Part shown: positions 11,150 to 23,404 of the stretch, piece by piece
Numbering within the stretch: position 1 is the stretch's first letter
How the letters are laid out: each line of letters opens with the position of its first letter
Assembly: GCA_027924585.1 (NCBI GenBank)
Contig: BSBM01001664.1
Span: 1,538,692-1,602,691 of the forward strand
Length of the DNA stretch: 64,000 nucleotides
Reading direction: 5' to 3'
Source of the DNA: Larix kaempferi
Taxonomy: Eukaryota > Streptophyta > Pinopsida > Pinales > Pinaceae
Translations under genes and position numbers: made by a program
Notes under the pieces: generated by a model
Database searches by the model: none
Seen by the model: only the letters and a program-made list of their open reading frames with translations
Told to the model about the DNA's origin: nothing

Positions 11150-12446
11150 GCACATCTTCATAGAAGCACATAAACAAAAATGACATAATTTTTTTTTCTA
11201 CTTCAAAGTTGAATGCAGATCCCACCACCCTGAACTTGCCTTTTCTTCTCTTTATAACCCTCCCAAACTCTAACCTTTAATGTTTCTCACCTAAAATACA
11301 TTAGTTTGATTACATTATGGAGGTTGAAATTGGATTTTTTGGAACATCAAGCTTTGATTCATAGAAAAGTGTCGACAAAAGGGATTTTCTAGCATATTCC
11401 AAACATATTTCAAGACCAACAAACAATCTTTCAGTTAAAAGTTGAAGTAGCATCAATATATTTTTTTAATTTCTTTGGTTGTAAAAGTTAGAGTGGCAGT
11501 TAGATTTGAACAAGGAGTCAATTTTCTTCACATTCACATAGATGATGTTGATAGTTTCCCATAGCACATGGAGGTAGAGGACTAAGCAGAGGCCAATTGA
11601 GCATGACTATAGGCTTGTGCATTGTTCAATTTCTTTTTTTTTGTTATTTTTACAATGTTGACTCTCTACCATATAAATAGTTTTAGATGTAATAATTATC
11701 TAACATATCATTGTATTTTATTTTGATTTGGACACTAATGATTTTACAATGAGAAATACATTGACCCTCCTAGTTTGAATATCAATTTCTAACCTATGTA
11801 GATACCAGTTGGATCATGAATGGTGTTGCGTTTATGATTAATTATGCAATAAAAAATCTTTATTAGTTTTCACATTTTGAGTTTTTTACACTATATCTAT
11901 TTAATATTTGGGGTGGGGTCTCCTATGTTAGGGAACCTAACATCCTCTATGAATTCCCTTAAATTTTGGGATATCTCTCCACACATCCCTAAGACATCAC
12001 TGCATTGTCAAAACTTATTGGAACATTGGAATCGATAGGTTTTTAAATCTCTTAAAACAGTATTGTGAGGCCAAGGCCAAAGTTGATAAATCACTTTGCA
12101 ATGTGATTAATACAATAAAACTGTAATGCTAATTAATGAGTCTCTCTTGGTTAGTTTGTGGGTGTCATTTGGGGTTTGCATTTGTGGAAGTCAACACTCG
12201 TGTGTTCCTAAATTCAATTTTTCCATTCTCATTACGATCCAATCCATGTGTATCGTACATGTTTTGCATAAGACTTTTATTGCTTGAATAACTAATTAAA
12301 TATGAATAACAATTTAATATTTATCCTTCAAATATTTTGAACCAACAACCCTAAACCCATTAGAAACCATGATCTCAATTTTAAGTGTCTTCTCAATTCT
12401 AAGTGAAAACTATGAATTGTATCTATAGTGCAAGTCTGAATTATAC
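11150..12446. other. AT-rich sequence, no gene seen
   Basis: Noncoding on all frames. It would contain the downstream exons of the beta-galactosidase fragment at 12447 if that gene were intact, but I recognise none. Confidence 0.35.
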
Positions 12447-12612
12447 CTTTGCAAAGATTGAACAGTACATTTTTGCAATCAGGGAAAATGTTGATAGACC
12501 ATACAGGCAAATGATAACAGTTCCCATCGAACTTCATAGCTGCATCAGACTAGGTATTAATATTAGCAAGAAACGTTGCACATGTTCCAGATCCTCAAGA
12601 GTAAACATGTGC
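12447..12612 (-). pseudogene. Beta-galactosidase (GH35) exon fragment
   Basis: Plant beta-galactosidases remove terminal galactose from cell-wall polysaccharides. The minus strand reads AHVYS, stop, GSGTCATFLANINT, stop, SDAAMKFDGNCYHLPVWS and NIFPDCKNVLFN. This matches the conserved block (GSG.CAAFLAN..., Y.LP.WS.SILPDCKN.VFNTAK) just C-terminal of the catalytic barrel. A donor (AAAG/GTATAA) follows at 12445-12446 and an acceptor (TTTGCAG) precedes at 12613-12614, so one exon is preserved. In-frame TGA (12595-12597) and TAG (12550-12552) make it a pseudogene. No neighbouring exon is visible on either side; to the right, LTR A starts within 50 bp. Confidence 0.8.
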
Positions 12613-12656
12613 CTGCAAACCAAATGTTTGAAACCAAATTATGCCCTGCATTTCCT

Positions 12657-15600
12657 TGTGAACCTCAGAATACTTGAACAACTCACCTTGTTCATTGCCA
12701 GAGTTTAGAAATTCATCAGGCCAATTTTTTTTCCCTTTGTAAAATTTGCATGTCCAGACCCCCATGGGGGAATTGTAATAAGTTGGTCTAAGCATGGTAC
12801 TTTTGTAAAAGTCTTGTCCTACCTTAGGTTTAGCTATCAGGGGGATACTCTAGAGTGTTTTTCCTTAGGAATTATACATTGCGCTTCAGTGGCATATAAT
12901 TCCTAAGTTTTTCACTCACGCCTCCAAAGCTGGAGTATTTTCCATGGTTGTCGAACCTAGGGAGGTTATTAAAGCCTATGTGTCTATGTATTTTTCACGT
13001 GCTAGCCATAAATAATAAGTCGTATGGACATGCACTAGGTCCCCTAGGAGTTTGAGTCAATTCCAAAAAAAAAAAAAAACCGCAAAATTAGACCATTTTA
13101 ATGGTTTAATTGGAAATTTTCAAAGTGCAATAAAAGCATGATTTGGATGTGCAATTTGGCATTGGGATGCTCGTTTTCACGCTCAGAGCGTCCTCTTTAA
13201 CCTAGGACCCACTTTTCCTAGTTTTTGGACGATTAAATTGTCATTTGTGGCATTTTTTCTTAAAGAGGCAAAAATGGTATTTAAATGCTAAAAGTGCTAC
13301 AAATTGCACAAATGACAAAATGTGAAAATCAAAAAATATGTTTAAAAAATGTGGAGAAAAGGTGGAAAAATGGTTTATTATGAAGGGCGATCATGTTAAA
13401 AGAATAAAGCACATGTTTTATAAATTCAAACTATGGATAGAGAATAAACCAAAGTTTTGGATGTGCCATACTCCACGTGAGGATTAGTGGAGCTCATGTC
13501 CCATGTGATGAGCGAATCATGAGGTGGCATAAGTTTATTAAAGGGTGGAGATCCCAATGTAGAGCAGGTGCACCTCTTGTGAGGTGGAGCCTCACTCATT
13601 TACTCTAACCCCCACTTCATCCTAAGTCAGTGGGATTCACTCCCTCGTATCCCTCACATGATGCACCCTCACTCCTTCATGAAGAATGCACCCATCCCTC
13701 TCTCTCAACTCTATAAAAGTGAGGTATTCCTTCCTCATTTGGTATGATGTTAAGGCATAGAACCTCTGCTCCGTAAAATTATTTCAAGTAATAAGATTGA
13801 AGACTTTGGAGGCCGATTGTGGCTCTTGTTCCATGCATGTGTTATTTTGGTTGATGTGATATCTTTCTAAGCTTTATTATTTTATGCAAGTTAATGTTTA
13901 GATCTAGTTATTGTAGAACAAGCATTTGAGGTTGTCAATTTGTTTGTTTATGAGCATGCTTTCAAGATTTCAAAGAGTAATATTAGAATTTGGTTGTAGG
14001 ATTATTCTCTTGGTTTTGATTGATGAACATACTAGATTTAATCTTGCTTGTGTGAGAATTATATAAGCTTTGTAGGAAGCCTCAAGGTGAAGGGAGTTTG
14101 GAGCTAGGTTGCTTCCACCCACTCTCCACCATATTCAAAGCTTCCGATCTACAATATTTTGGTCAACAACTTCCTCCTCTTCATCTTCTTCCCATATCAA
14201 GCTTGAGCTTGAGGGTTTGAGTCTTTTGTCTCTCTTTTTCTTCAAATAAATCTTGGATACTTGTTGTTGAAGCTTAGTAAAAGATAGATTTACATTTATG
14301 CAAAATCAAACATCTTTTTTTTATCTAGCATAAAAATCAGATCTAGAATAGCTTCATTTTCACTTCAAAAAACTAGATCTAAATTTAATATTTTATACAT
14401 ACTTGTAATTGCTCAAAAGTTTCACAATTTTTCCAAGTATGAGATTTGTAAATTTTTATGTATTTCTATATGTTTAACTCACTAAACTTGCAATTTTAGT
14501 TCGTTGGTTTTTAGCAGGTCCAAGACAAAAGAGGAAGAATTTTTAACAATTTTTTGTCAGAAAGTGCAAAAAAGACTCTCTGTGGACCCCCTTTCACTTG
14601 TATATCATTTCTAGAACTTTGTAATCCCTTAGAACCAAGTTAAATGGACTAAGAGGCATTTCGTTGAGCAAGTATTGTAATATTTTTTAAACAATAGCAA
14701 GTGGGCTATGCAACGCCCACACCCCATCCCCCCTGGGGGAATTCGCAGTGTCAAGTTTTGTGGTATAAATTTTTCTGACGGAACACAAAGCACACAAACC
14801 ACATTCACTGCAGGAATGTATACTTGATTTATTTCATAATTTGTCATTTTTTCATTTCGCAAAAATAATTTAGAAATAATATCGATCTTGTTGCCACGAA
14901 TTATACTCTCACCACCACACAAAGGCATTGTCGATTAGTGTTGGTTGATCAGAAAAGTGACACATAGATCTGGTGCTTCATATCTTTATGTTTTTTGTTT
15001 AGCATTTTATTTTCAAAGCATAAACTGGAATAAACATTTGTTCTACAAGTCAAAGTATGCTCTTTCTCGTTGCGGGCAATTTTCTTGGTCCTGTGGGAAA
15101 TCAGAAAGAATTGTACCCACTCTTTAAAGTTTTCACGTCTAATTAACAACTCATCATAATAAAAGTAACAACCCCTCACATAGTGAAAATACGACACTAA
15201 GTTTATTGATTTTTGCGTGGGCAAATTTCTCAAAAGAAGCGAGAACAACTAGGCGGCGACCTCAAGGGACAGTTAGGCTACACCCTTGTTGGTGTAGTGT
15301 TGAACATCGCCCTAGAGACTCCATTCCATCCCACATGTCTTCCTGTGGGAAATCAAAAATAATTGTAGCCACTCTTTAAAGTTTTCACGTCTAATTAACA
15401 ACTCATCATAATAAAAGTAACAACCCCTCACATAGTGAAAATACGGCACTAAGTTTATTGAGTTTTGTGTGGGCAAATTTCTCAGAAGAAGCAGGAACAA
15501 CTAGGAGGCAACCTCAGGGGACAGTTAGGCTACACCCTTGTTGGTGTAGTGTTGAACATCGCCCTAGAGACTCCATTCCATCCCACATGTCTTCGTGAGG

Positions 15601-16143
15601 AGCCACCTCCACTCAATTTCGAACATTGCTCCTTATACCTCACAGTATCTCTGGAGTTTCCCTTGTTCCCTTAACAATTTTGAACTTTTAATAATTTAAA
15701 ATCAACCAAGAGACATTTGCAAAACATTCCCTTTTAGCAGCATCTTTTATGGATTAACTCCATTGGAACTGGTCCACAACAACACTATTTCATATTTTGT
15801 TTAATATCAGTTAGTCGTTGTGTTATCTATATATATATTGGCGGTCTTTTGTTTTTTGTTGGTGAAAGCATCTCTTTAAATCCTTTTGCAAACGAACTTG
15901 GACTTTTGTAATCAAACCCTCCAAAAATCCTTAAAAACATCCATAATTAATTTACTAAAACATTCTAATTAACCTTAGAAACATTCTATAGGGACTACTC
16001 CCCTTGGATTCGATTAGGAGTTGGCCTAAACGGAGGAGTCAAGATCAGGTGACAGCCTTGACCCGAGACTTTCCTCCAAGGGCGCACCGAGCAGTAGCAT
16101 AGATTTATGTTACGTTAACTAGGTGCGCGATCCGGCGGCAACA
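12657..16143 (+). mobile_element. 5' LTR of element A (gag-only gypsy, TR-GAG-like)
   Basis: It aligns along nearly its whole length with 18464-21709, at roughly 93% identity by eye over the first 200 bp. It ends GGCGGCAACA just before the primer site. A TATA box (TATAAAAG) is at 13722-13729, so U3 is about 1.1 kb. Clear homology starts at TGTGAACC (12657), which is 34 bp inside the 3' copy. Those first 34 bp are either diverged or lost; a TGTT at 12626 would give the expected length. A 252-bp tandem duplication at 15090-15593 is absent from the other LTR. Confidence 0.85.
15090..15593. repeat. 252-bp tandem duplication inside the 5' LTR of A
   Basis: Units 15090-15341 and 15342-15593 both begin CCTGTGGGAAATC and end CCCACATGTCTT. 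The 3' LTR has a single copy starting near 20908. The duplication therefore arose after insertion, or in only one LTR. Confidence 0.9.
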
Positions 16144-16147
16144 TTTT

Positions 16148-16168
16148 TGGCGTTGTTGTCAGGGATAA
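16148..16168 (+). promoter_or_regulatory. Degenerate tRNA-Asp primer binding site of A
   Basis: TGGCGTTGTTGTCAGGGAT compared with the tRNA-Asp complement TGGCGCCGTTGCCGGGGAT: same length, with differences only of C-to-T or G-to-A type. It lies four bases after the LTR end. Element B retains the perfect site. Confidence 0.8.
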
Positions 16169-16544
16169 ATCTTTCTATCCCTGGGTACGACTTTTGAATT
16201 TTTTTACCCTTTTTGTTTTTTGCTTTATTTGACGAATCCTTAGATCTAATCTTTAATTTTTTCATTTGGAGACTCCACTAACCTTTTTTCTTTTCTAATA
16301 AAAATTTTCAAAGTAAAAAATATAACTTTTGTGAGTGTTTGAAAATGTATATTTTTATTCTCACATGGCGACTCCACTGAAGGGATAAAACCCTTGTTTC
16401 TCATAAATTTATTGAGACTTGTTGTATGTAGATGAGCCCATGCAACATAGAAAATCTTTAAAGCTTATTATTTAAGCAAACCTCCTGATGCAATGGTAGA
16501 TACTTTCCATAGTCATTTCAAATATATGCTTATGATCGTTGAGT

Positions 16545-18132
16545 ATGGATGATGGAGAGTCTGGTGATGAATTTTCAAATGAATATCCTCCTATTGACTT
16601 CTCAAACATCCCAGGTTTCCCTAATTATCATACTCGTAGAGATATATCTGATCATTTGCCCATTTTTTGGGGAAATGGTGATTCAGAAACATAGCATGTC
16701 ATATCCTTTCTCAAGGTCCTGGTCGACTTCAAAGTTTTATATGAAGATAACATGATGGAAATTTTTGTCAGCACTTTGTGGGGAAATACTTGTTATTGGT
16801 GGTGTAATGGTCTCTCGGATAAATGTATTACCTCTCTTTTGAGCTTCCTTAGAATATTTTTGAGGCAGTGGCACAATAAAGGATTTGGTATGGATGCTTT
16901 GGACAGTATCCTTGAGAAGTTCTTTCCCATATTCCTACCTTGGATAGAATATCATGAGGATGACCCTAACACTCCTCGCCTCATCATAGTATAAAACAAA
17001 AAATGTTGGGAGTTTCCTCTGAGTTATTGCAGTGACTGAGAGATTAGGAAGCTTATTCAAGAAAATCGTGCATTTTTCCATCAAGCACAATGTAACCCTA
17101 TTGAAGAGATTCATGAAGATACGGTTATTGAAAATGTTATTGAAAACGCTCCTCATGCCACCATAACAGAAGACATTGAAGATTGGAAATTTTATCAGGT
17201 TTATTTCAGTGATGATGAGCACATTTGTACTCTTGATCTACCTTTAGAAGAAGCCATTACAGAAGCCCATATAAAAATCCAGGATGAAATTTGTAATGTA
17301 TATGATGATGAAGGCTTGGAGGGTTTACTTCCTTATTAGCTTTTTTTTCTGATGAGGATGATTATGAGCATGAAGAATACAGACATAGTATGGAATATGA
17401 TATTAGTGATGAAGAATCCCTCATGACTGACATAGATGGTGATGATGATAACTGGACATTTATAGAGAACCACATCTATGCCATGTCTCAAGAAGTGAAT
17501 GATAAACCAGAATCATTTGAGAGCATATTTGAAAATCCCATATATGACGAAATAAAGTTTAATTCAAAGACTCTTGATGATATTATTGAAAAACCCATTT
17601 ATGAGGTTTTCACATAAAGCATGGACCTTAAGATCTTGGAGTATGAAATATTTTTACATGATCAGTATAAGCCATGCATGAGCATCAACAAGAAAGACCT
17701 GAAGAAGCAATGGAGTAAAGAATCGGATCAAATACAATCAATTGAAGATCAATCTCAATCGTCGTCTTCATGTGCAGAGATTCCTTATGATTGGAGTGGT
17801 TTGGGGCTTACACAAAGAACTATAATTCGATAAGTCCTATTGAGCAATATGATGAAGTGGTTAATCTGCCTAATAATTCAGAATTTTTTCTCAGCCCTAT
17901 CCAGTCATGGATAGAAGAAGCTTGCAGGAGGACTTACCATTTGGGTAAGCACTTCAAATATCTATCGCATCCCTATGATTTCCCATCCAACCCTCCCATC
18001 CAAAATATCCATGAAGGTTTGCACTTTCTGATAAATGTATCCTTGCTTTGGTTGGTAACCAAAGACAAGGCAAAAATCTGTTATATTGATGAAATGTTAA
18101 GATGGTTACATTGGATTTTTCATTTTACTTAG
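16545..18132 (+). pseudogene. gag: Gag-like protein of element A, decayed
   Basis: The start MDDGESGDEF is followed by PIDFSNIPGFPNYHTRRDI and a degenerate capsid core (FLKVLVDFKVLYEDNMMEIF, later FLRIFLRQWHNKGFG). This corresponds to LDFSNIRGFPNE and FFEIFLLR in element B. An acidic middle region repeats a short ENPIYDEI/EKPIYEVF unit. The C-terminus has LSPIQSWIEEACRR and ends DEMLRWLHWIFHFT, matching the B end LSPISQWIEDSC and DEMLEWLHWLWAYT. One frame holds from 16545 to about 17338 with stops near 16692, 16992 and 17037. Two shifts then lead to frames 17390-17833 and 17791-18132. No protease, RT or integrase follows, so the element is nonautonomous. Confidence 0.75.
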
Positions 18133-18429
18133 CATTTTATTATATTATGTTTAGAGCAGGAAAATAAGCTCCTCAAAGCGAGCATTTTTACTTTTTGCAT
18201 TCATTTTCAATATTTTCCTTTGTGTACTTAGGAATTTTTCTTAGTTTCATTTTTCAAATAAATACAACTGGTGGTTCACTGGCATTTTCATAAAACTTGT
18301 GCTACTAAGGGTTTTTCTTGTCAAGCTGAGATATTTTTACAGGTTGTAGAAACCATAGATTCTGGTGTTCTTGCATCCTCTCCTTGCTTGAAGGCTAGAT
18401 CGAGCACACGTCCCACAGTTGGAGCCAAA
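18133..18429 (+). other. Element A 3' internal region with conserved pre-LTR motif
   Basis: A short untranslated tract. The last 35 bp (18395-18429), reading GAGCACACGTCCCACAGTTG then GAGCCAAA, nearly match the same position in element B on the minus strand (29375-29409). This places the LTR start at TGTTAC (18430). It occupies the polypurine-tract position but is not purine-rich. Confidence 0.7.
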
Positions 18430-21400
18430 TGTTACCACCTAAGTTGTACTTAGGTGGACTCCTTGTGAACCTCAGAAGACTTGAACAACTCACCTTGTTC
18501 ATTTCCAGAGTTCATAAATTCATCAGGACAATTTTTTGGCCCTTTGTAAAATTTGCATGTCCAGACCCCCGTGGGGGAATTGTAATAAGTTGGTCTAAGC
18601 ATGGTACTTTTGTAAAAGGATTGGCCTACCTTAGGTTTAGCTATCATGGGGATACTCTAGAGTGTTTTTTCCTTAGGAATTATGCGTTGCGCTTCAGTAG
18701 CGTATAATTCCTGAGTTTTTCACTCACACCTCCAAAGCTGGAGTATTTTCCATGGTGGTTGAACCTAGGAAGGTTATTAAAGTCTATGTGTCTATGTATT
18801 TTTCACATGCTAGCCATCAATAATAAGTCGTGTGGACATGCACTAGGTCCCCTAGGAGTTTGAGTCAATTTCGATAAAAATATTTTTTTCCGCAAAATTA
18901 GACCATTTTTAATGGTTTAATTGGAAAATTTCAAAGTGTAATAAAAGCATGGTCTGGAGGCGGAATTTGGCATGGGGATGCTCGTTTTCATGCTCAAAGC
19001 ATTCATTTTAACCTAGGACCCACTTTTCTAGGTTTCGGGCGATTAAATTGTCATTTGTGGCATTTTTTCATAAAGAGGCGACAAAATGGCATTTAAATAT
19101 TAAAAGTGCTACAAATTGCACAAACGACAAAGTGTAAAAATCAAAAAATATGTTTAAAAAATGTGGGGAAAAGGTGGCAAAATGGTTTATTATGAAGGGC
19201 GATCATGTTAAAATAATAAAGCACATGTTTTATAAATTCAAACTATGGATAGAGAATAAACCAAAATTTTGGATGTGCCATACTCCATGTGAGGATTAGT
19301 GGAGTGCATGTCCCATGTGAGGAGCGAATCATGAGGTGGCTTCATTTTTTTAAAGGGTGGAGATCCCGATGTAGAGGGGGCGCACCTCTTGTGAGGTGGC
19401 GCCTCCCTCATTTACTCTAACTCCCACTTCATCCTAAGTCAATGGGATTCACTCCCCCGTATCCCTCACATGATGCGCCCTCACTCTTTCATGAAGAATG
19501 CACCCATCCCTCTCTCTTAAATCTATAAAAGCGAGGTCATCCTTCCTCATTTGATATGATGTTAAGGCATATAACCTCTGCTCCTGTAATGTGTAAAATT
19601 ATTTCAAGTAATAAGATTGAAGACTTTGGAGGTCGATTGTGGCTCTTGTTCCATGCATGTGCTATTTTGGTTGAGGTGATATATTTATAGGCTTTATTCT
19701 TTTATGCAAGTTAATGTTTAGATCTAGATATTGTATAACAAGCATTTGTGGTTGTCAATTTGTTTGTTTATGAGCATGCTTTCAAGATTTCAAAGAGTAA
19801 TATTAGTATTTGGTTGTACTATTGTTCTCTTGGTTTTGATTGATGAACATACTAGATTTAATCTTGCTTGTGTGAGAATTATGTAACCTTTGCAGGAAAC
19901 CTCAAGGTGAAGGGATTTTGGAGCTAGCTTGCTTCCACCCACTCTCCATCATATTCAAAGCTTCCGATCTACAAGCTTTTGGTCAACAACTTCCTCCTCT
20001 TCGGCTTCTTCCCATATCAAGCTTGAGCTTGAGGGTTTGAGTCTTTTGTCTCCCTTTTTCTTCAAATAAATCTTGGTTACTTGTTGTTGAAGCTTAGTAA
20101 AAGATAGATTTACATTTATGCAAAATCAAACATCTTCTTTTATCTAGCATAAAAATCAGATCTAGAATTGCTTCATTTTCACTTCAAAAAAACTAGATCT
20201 AAATTTAATATTTCCATACTTGTAATTGCTCAAAAGTTTCACAATTTTTCCAAGTATGAGCTTTGTAAATTTTTATGTATTTCTATATGTTTAACTCACT
20301 AAACTTGAAATTTTAGTTCGCTGGTTTTTAGCAGGTACAAGAGAAAAGAGGAAGATTTTTTTATGAATTTTTGTCAGAAATTGCAAAACAGACTCTCCGT
20401 GGACCCCCTTTCACTTGTATATCATTTCTAGAACTTTGTAAGCCCTTAGACTCAAGTTAAATGGACTAAGAGGCATTTCTTTGAGCAAGTATTGTAATAT
20501 TTTTTAAACGAGAGCAAGTGGGCTACATAGCGCCCACACCCCATCCACCCTGGGGAGATTCGTAGTGTCAAGTTTTGTGGTATAAATTTTTCTGACGGAA
20601 CACAAAGCACACAAACCACATTCACTGCAGGACTATATACTTGATTTATTTCATAATTTGTCATTTTTTTCATTTCGCAAAAATAATTTATAAATAACAT
20701 CGATCTCGTTACCACGAATTATGCTCTCACCAACACACAAAGGCATTGTCACTTAGTGGTGGTTGATCAGAAAAGTGACACATAGATCTGGTGCTTCATA
20801 TTTTTGTGTTTTTCCTTTAGCATTTTATTTTCAAAGCGTAAACCGGAATAAACATTTGGTCTACAAGTCAAAGTATGCTCTTTCCCCTTGCGGGCAATTT
20901 GCCTGGTCCTGTGGGAAATCAAAAGGAATTGTAGCCACTCTTTAAATTTTTCACATCTAATTAACAACTCATCATAATAAAAGTAACAACCCCTCACATA
21001 GTGAAAATCCGACACTAAGTTTATTGAGTTTTGAGTGGGAAAATTTCTCAGAAGAAGCGGGAACAACTGGGAGGCGACCTCAAGGCACAGTTAGTCTACA
21101 CCCTTGTTGGTATAGTGTTGAACATCGCCCTAGAGACTCCATTCCAGCCCACATGTCTCCGTGAGGAGCCACCTCCACTCAATTTCCAGACATTGCTCCT
21201 TGTACCTCACGGTATCTCTGGAGTTTCCCTATTCCCTTAAAAATTTCAAACTTTTAATAGTTTAAAATCAACCAAGAGGCATTTGCAAAACGTTCCCTTT
21301 CAACAGCATCTTTTATGTATTGACTCCATTGGCACTGGTCCACAACAACACTATTTCATATTTTGCTTAATATCAGTAAGTCGTTGAGTTATCTCTATAT

Positions 21401-21709
21401 ATATTGGTGGTCCTTTATTTTTTGTTGGTGAAAGCATATCTTTAAATCCTTTTGAAAACGAACTTGGACTTTTGTAATCAAACCCCCAAAACTCCTTAAA
21501 AAACATCCATAATTAATTTACTAAAACATTCTGATTAACCTTAGAAACATTCCATAGGGACTACCCCCCTTGGCTTCAATTAGGACTTGGCCTAAACGGA
21601 GGAGTCAAGATCAGGTGACATCCTTGACTCGAGACTTGCCCCCAAGGGCACACCAAGCAGTAGCATAGATTTATGTTGTGTTAACCAGGTGTGCGATCCG
21701 GCGGCAACG
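18430..21709 (+). mobile_element. 3' LTR of element A
   Basis: Begins TGTTACCACC with a small inverted repeat (CCACCTAAG facing CTTAGGTGG) and ends GGCGGCAACG, a mutated CA end. TATA box (TATAAAA) at 19524-19530. It is inserted directly into the CACTA transposase frame at 21710. The sequence after it (GGTCC) has no matching copy before the 5' LTR, so no target duplication can be shown. Confidence 0.85.
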
Positions 21710-23404
21710 GGTCCTTTTTAAGAACGATACTTATGATTTATTGGAAGATATCTCCTATGTCCCATGTACGCACACTTCCTACTACATTTGAGATACTCTG
21801 AATCTGTGTTCCTTCCACATATGGGGCATGCGCAAAACCCTTTAGTTGTGCAACCAGCCATATTTCCATATGCAGGAAAGTCATGGATTACCCACATCAA
21901 TACAGCCTTCATATTAAATAATGACCTTGAATAAACATCATATGTCCTCGCCGCTTCATCCCATGTTACCTTTACTTCATTTACCAATGGTTCCAAATAA
22001 ACATCTATGTCATTTATTGGTTGCTTGGGACTATATATTAACAATGACAACAGACAAAAGCTCCTTTTCAGGTATAACCATGGCGGAAGGTTATATGTGA
22101 CTAGTACTATTGGTCATGCACTGTACGCACTACTCAAGTTTCCAAAAGGATTAAATCCACCCACTGCCATTGCAAGTCCCACATTGTGAGGATCGTTGGA
22201 AAAACTAGGCCACTTGGCATCTATAGTTTTCCATGCCATGCTATAAACTAGGTGGCGCATTATTCCATCCTTACTTGCATTCTCATGATGCCACCTCATT
22301 TTCTGAGATATACGTAGCGCTGTAACAAAAAAAAGAAAGTATAATATATACATTGCAATACTTAAGAATATTAAAGAAGATGATTTCTAAGTAGGTTGGT
22401 AGTACATGAAGGTGCATGCTATAATGGAATTAAAAGAGTTCAAAATCATACCTATACATTCTCTTCAACCTTGGCACTATAGGGAAATACCTCGGCACTT
22501 TGGTCGGGACACTTGTATGCACCTTTCTAGAATGAGCATCAGCCTTCCATTTATATTTTCCACATGTTAGGAATTTATCTTTACTTTTATATTTTCCCAA
22601 TATAAAATGAAATCATTGTGGCATGCATGTATCATTTCATAGTCCAAACCCAAAGATTTAAACAAACTTTTTGCAGCATATGAAGATTCTGGAAGTGTAT
22701 TTTCTTTAGGATGTATTTCTCTTTGCAACTTCAACAACAGGGTGAAACTTGTGTCAGACCATCCATTTCTCACTTTAAGGTTGTACAATTTCACAGTGAC
22801 CAATAGCTTAGTGAAACTAGTGCAACCTGGGTACAATGGTGTCTTGGCGTCTTCAATTAACTCTAGATATTGATTGATATCATTCATTTGTTTCGTTGAT
22901 GTTGCTTGACCATTTTCACAATTCACATCTGGATTTTCATTAAAATATTGATAAACATCATTTGCCATTTGAACCATATGATCATCAACCATGGTTGCAT
23001 CACCATCATTGTCATTCTTAGGAACTTAAATCTCATTTCTAAGCAATGTTGGAAACTCATCATTATGATTATCATATTGATGTTCTACTATGTGTTCATC
23101 ACCCTATGTAAATTCTTGAGGAAAATCATGCATCTCGATTGTGTGGCGTTTCTTGCCCTTGTCAAATATATAGTCATCACTAGGAGCTCTCTCTCCATGG
23201 AAAAACCAAGTTTTATATGAACTCATGATACCATGAATCATTAAGTGGTCTTGTACTTTCTCCAACATCAATACTGCAACATCGCAACATTTTTTACAAG
23301 GGCATCTTGTGGTCTTCATATCCTCTCGTGGTCTTCTTATCCTCTGAATGCCTTGCAACATCCTCTATGAATTCTTCAACCCCATCTTGATATTCCTTTG
23401 ACAT
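21710..23404 (-). pseudogene. tnp2: CACTA (En/Spm) TNP2-type transposase, truncated
   Basis: TNP2 cuts and moves CACTA DNA transposons. The minus strand starts MSKEYQDGVEEFIED (ATG at 23402-23404) and continues with the transposase-associated domain (TTRCPCKKCCD, later FFHGERAPSDDY). Then come the TNP2 blocks LYPGCTSFTKLLVTVKLYNL, RNGWSDTSFTLLL, LGLDYEMIHACHNDFILYW and KFLTCGKYKWKADAHSRK, RYFPIVPRLKRMY. A candidate 132-bp intron (22320-22451) precedes QKMRWHHENA, FNPFGNLSSAYSA, LLIYSPKQPINDIDVYLEPL, NDFPAYGNMAG-like and YMGHRRYLPINHKYR. Stops lie at 23104, near 23026, at 22114 (Trp to TGA) and at 21718. A 19-bp duplication near 23320-23360 and an indel near 22598 shift the frame. The C-terminal part is missing at the LTR A edge. 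Confidence 0.92.

Noticed and set aside
14629-15500. Minus-strand frames of about 60-99 codons in LTR A, with partners at 20452-21066
   Set aside because: They are LTR content. The similarity between copies reflects LTR duplication, and the frames are antisense with no domain.
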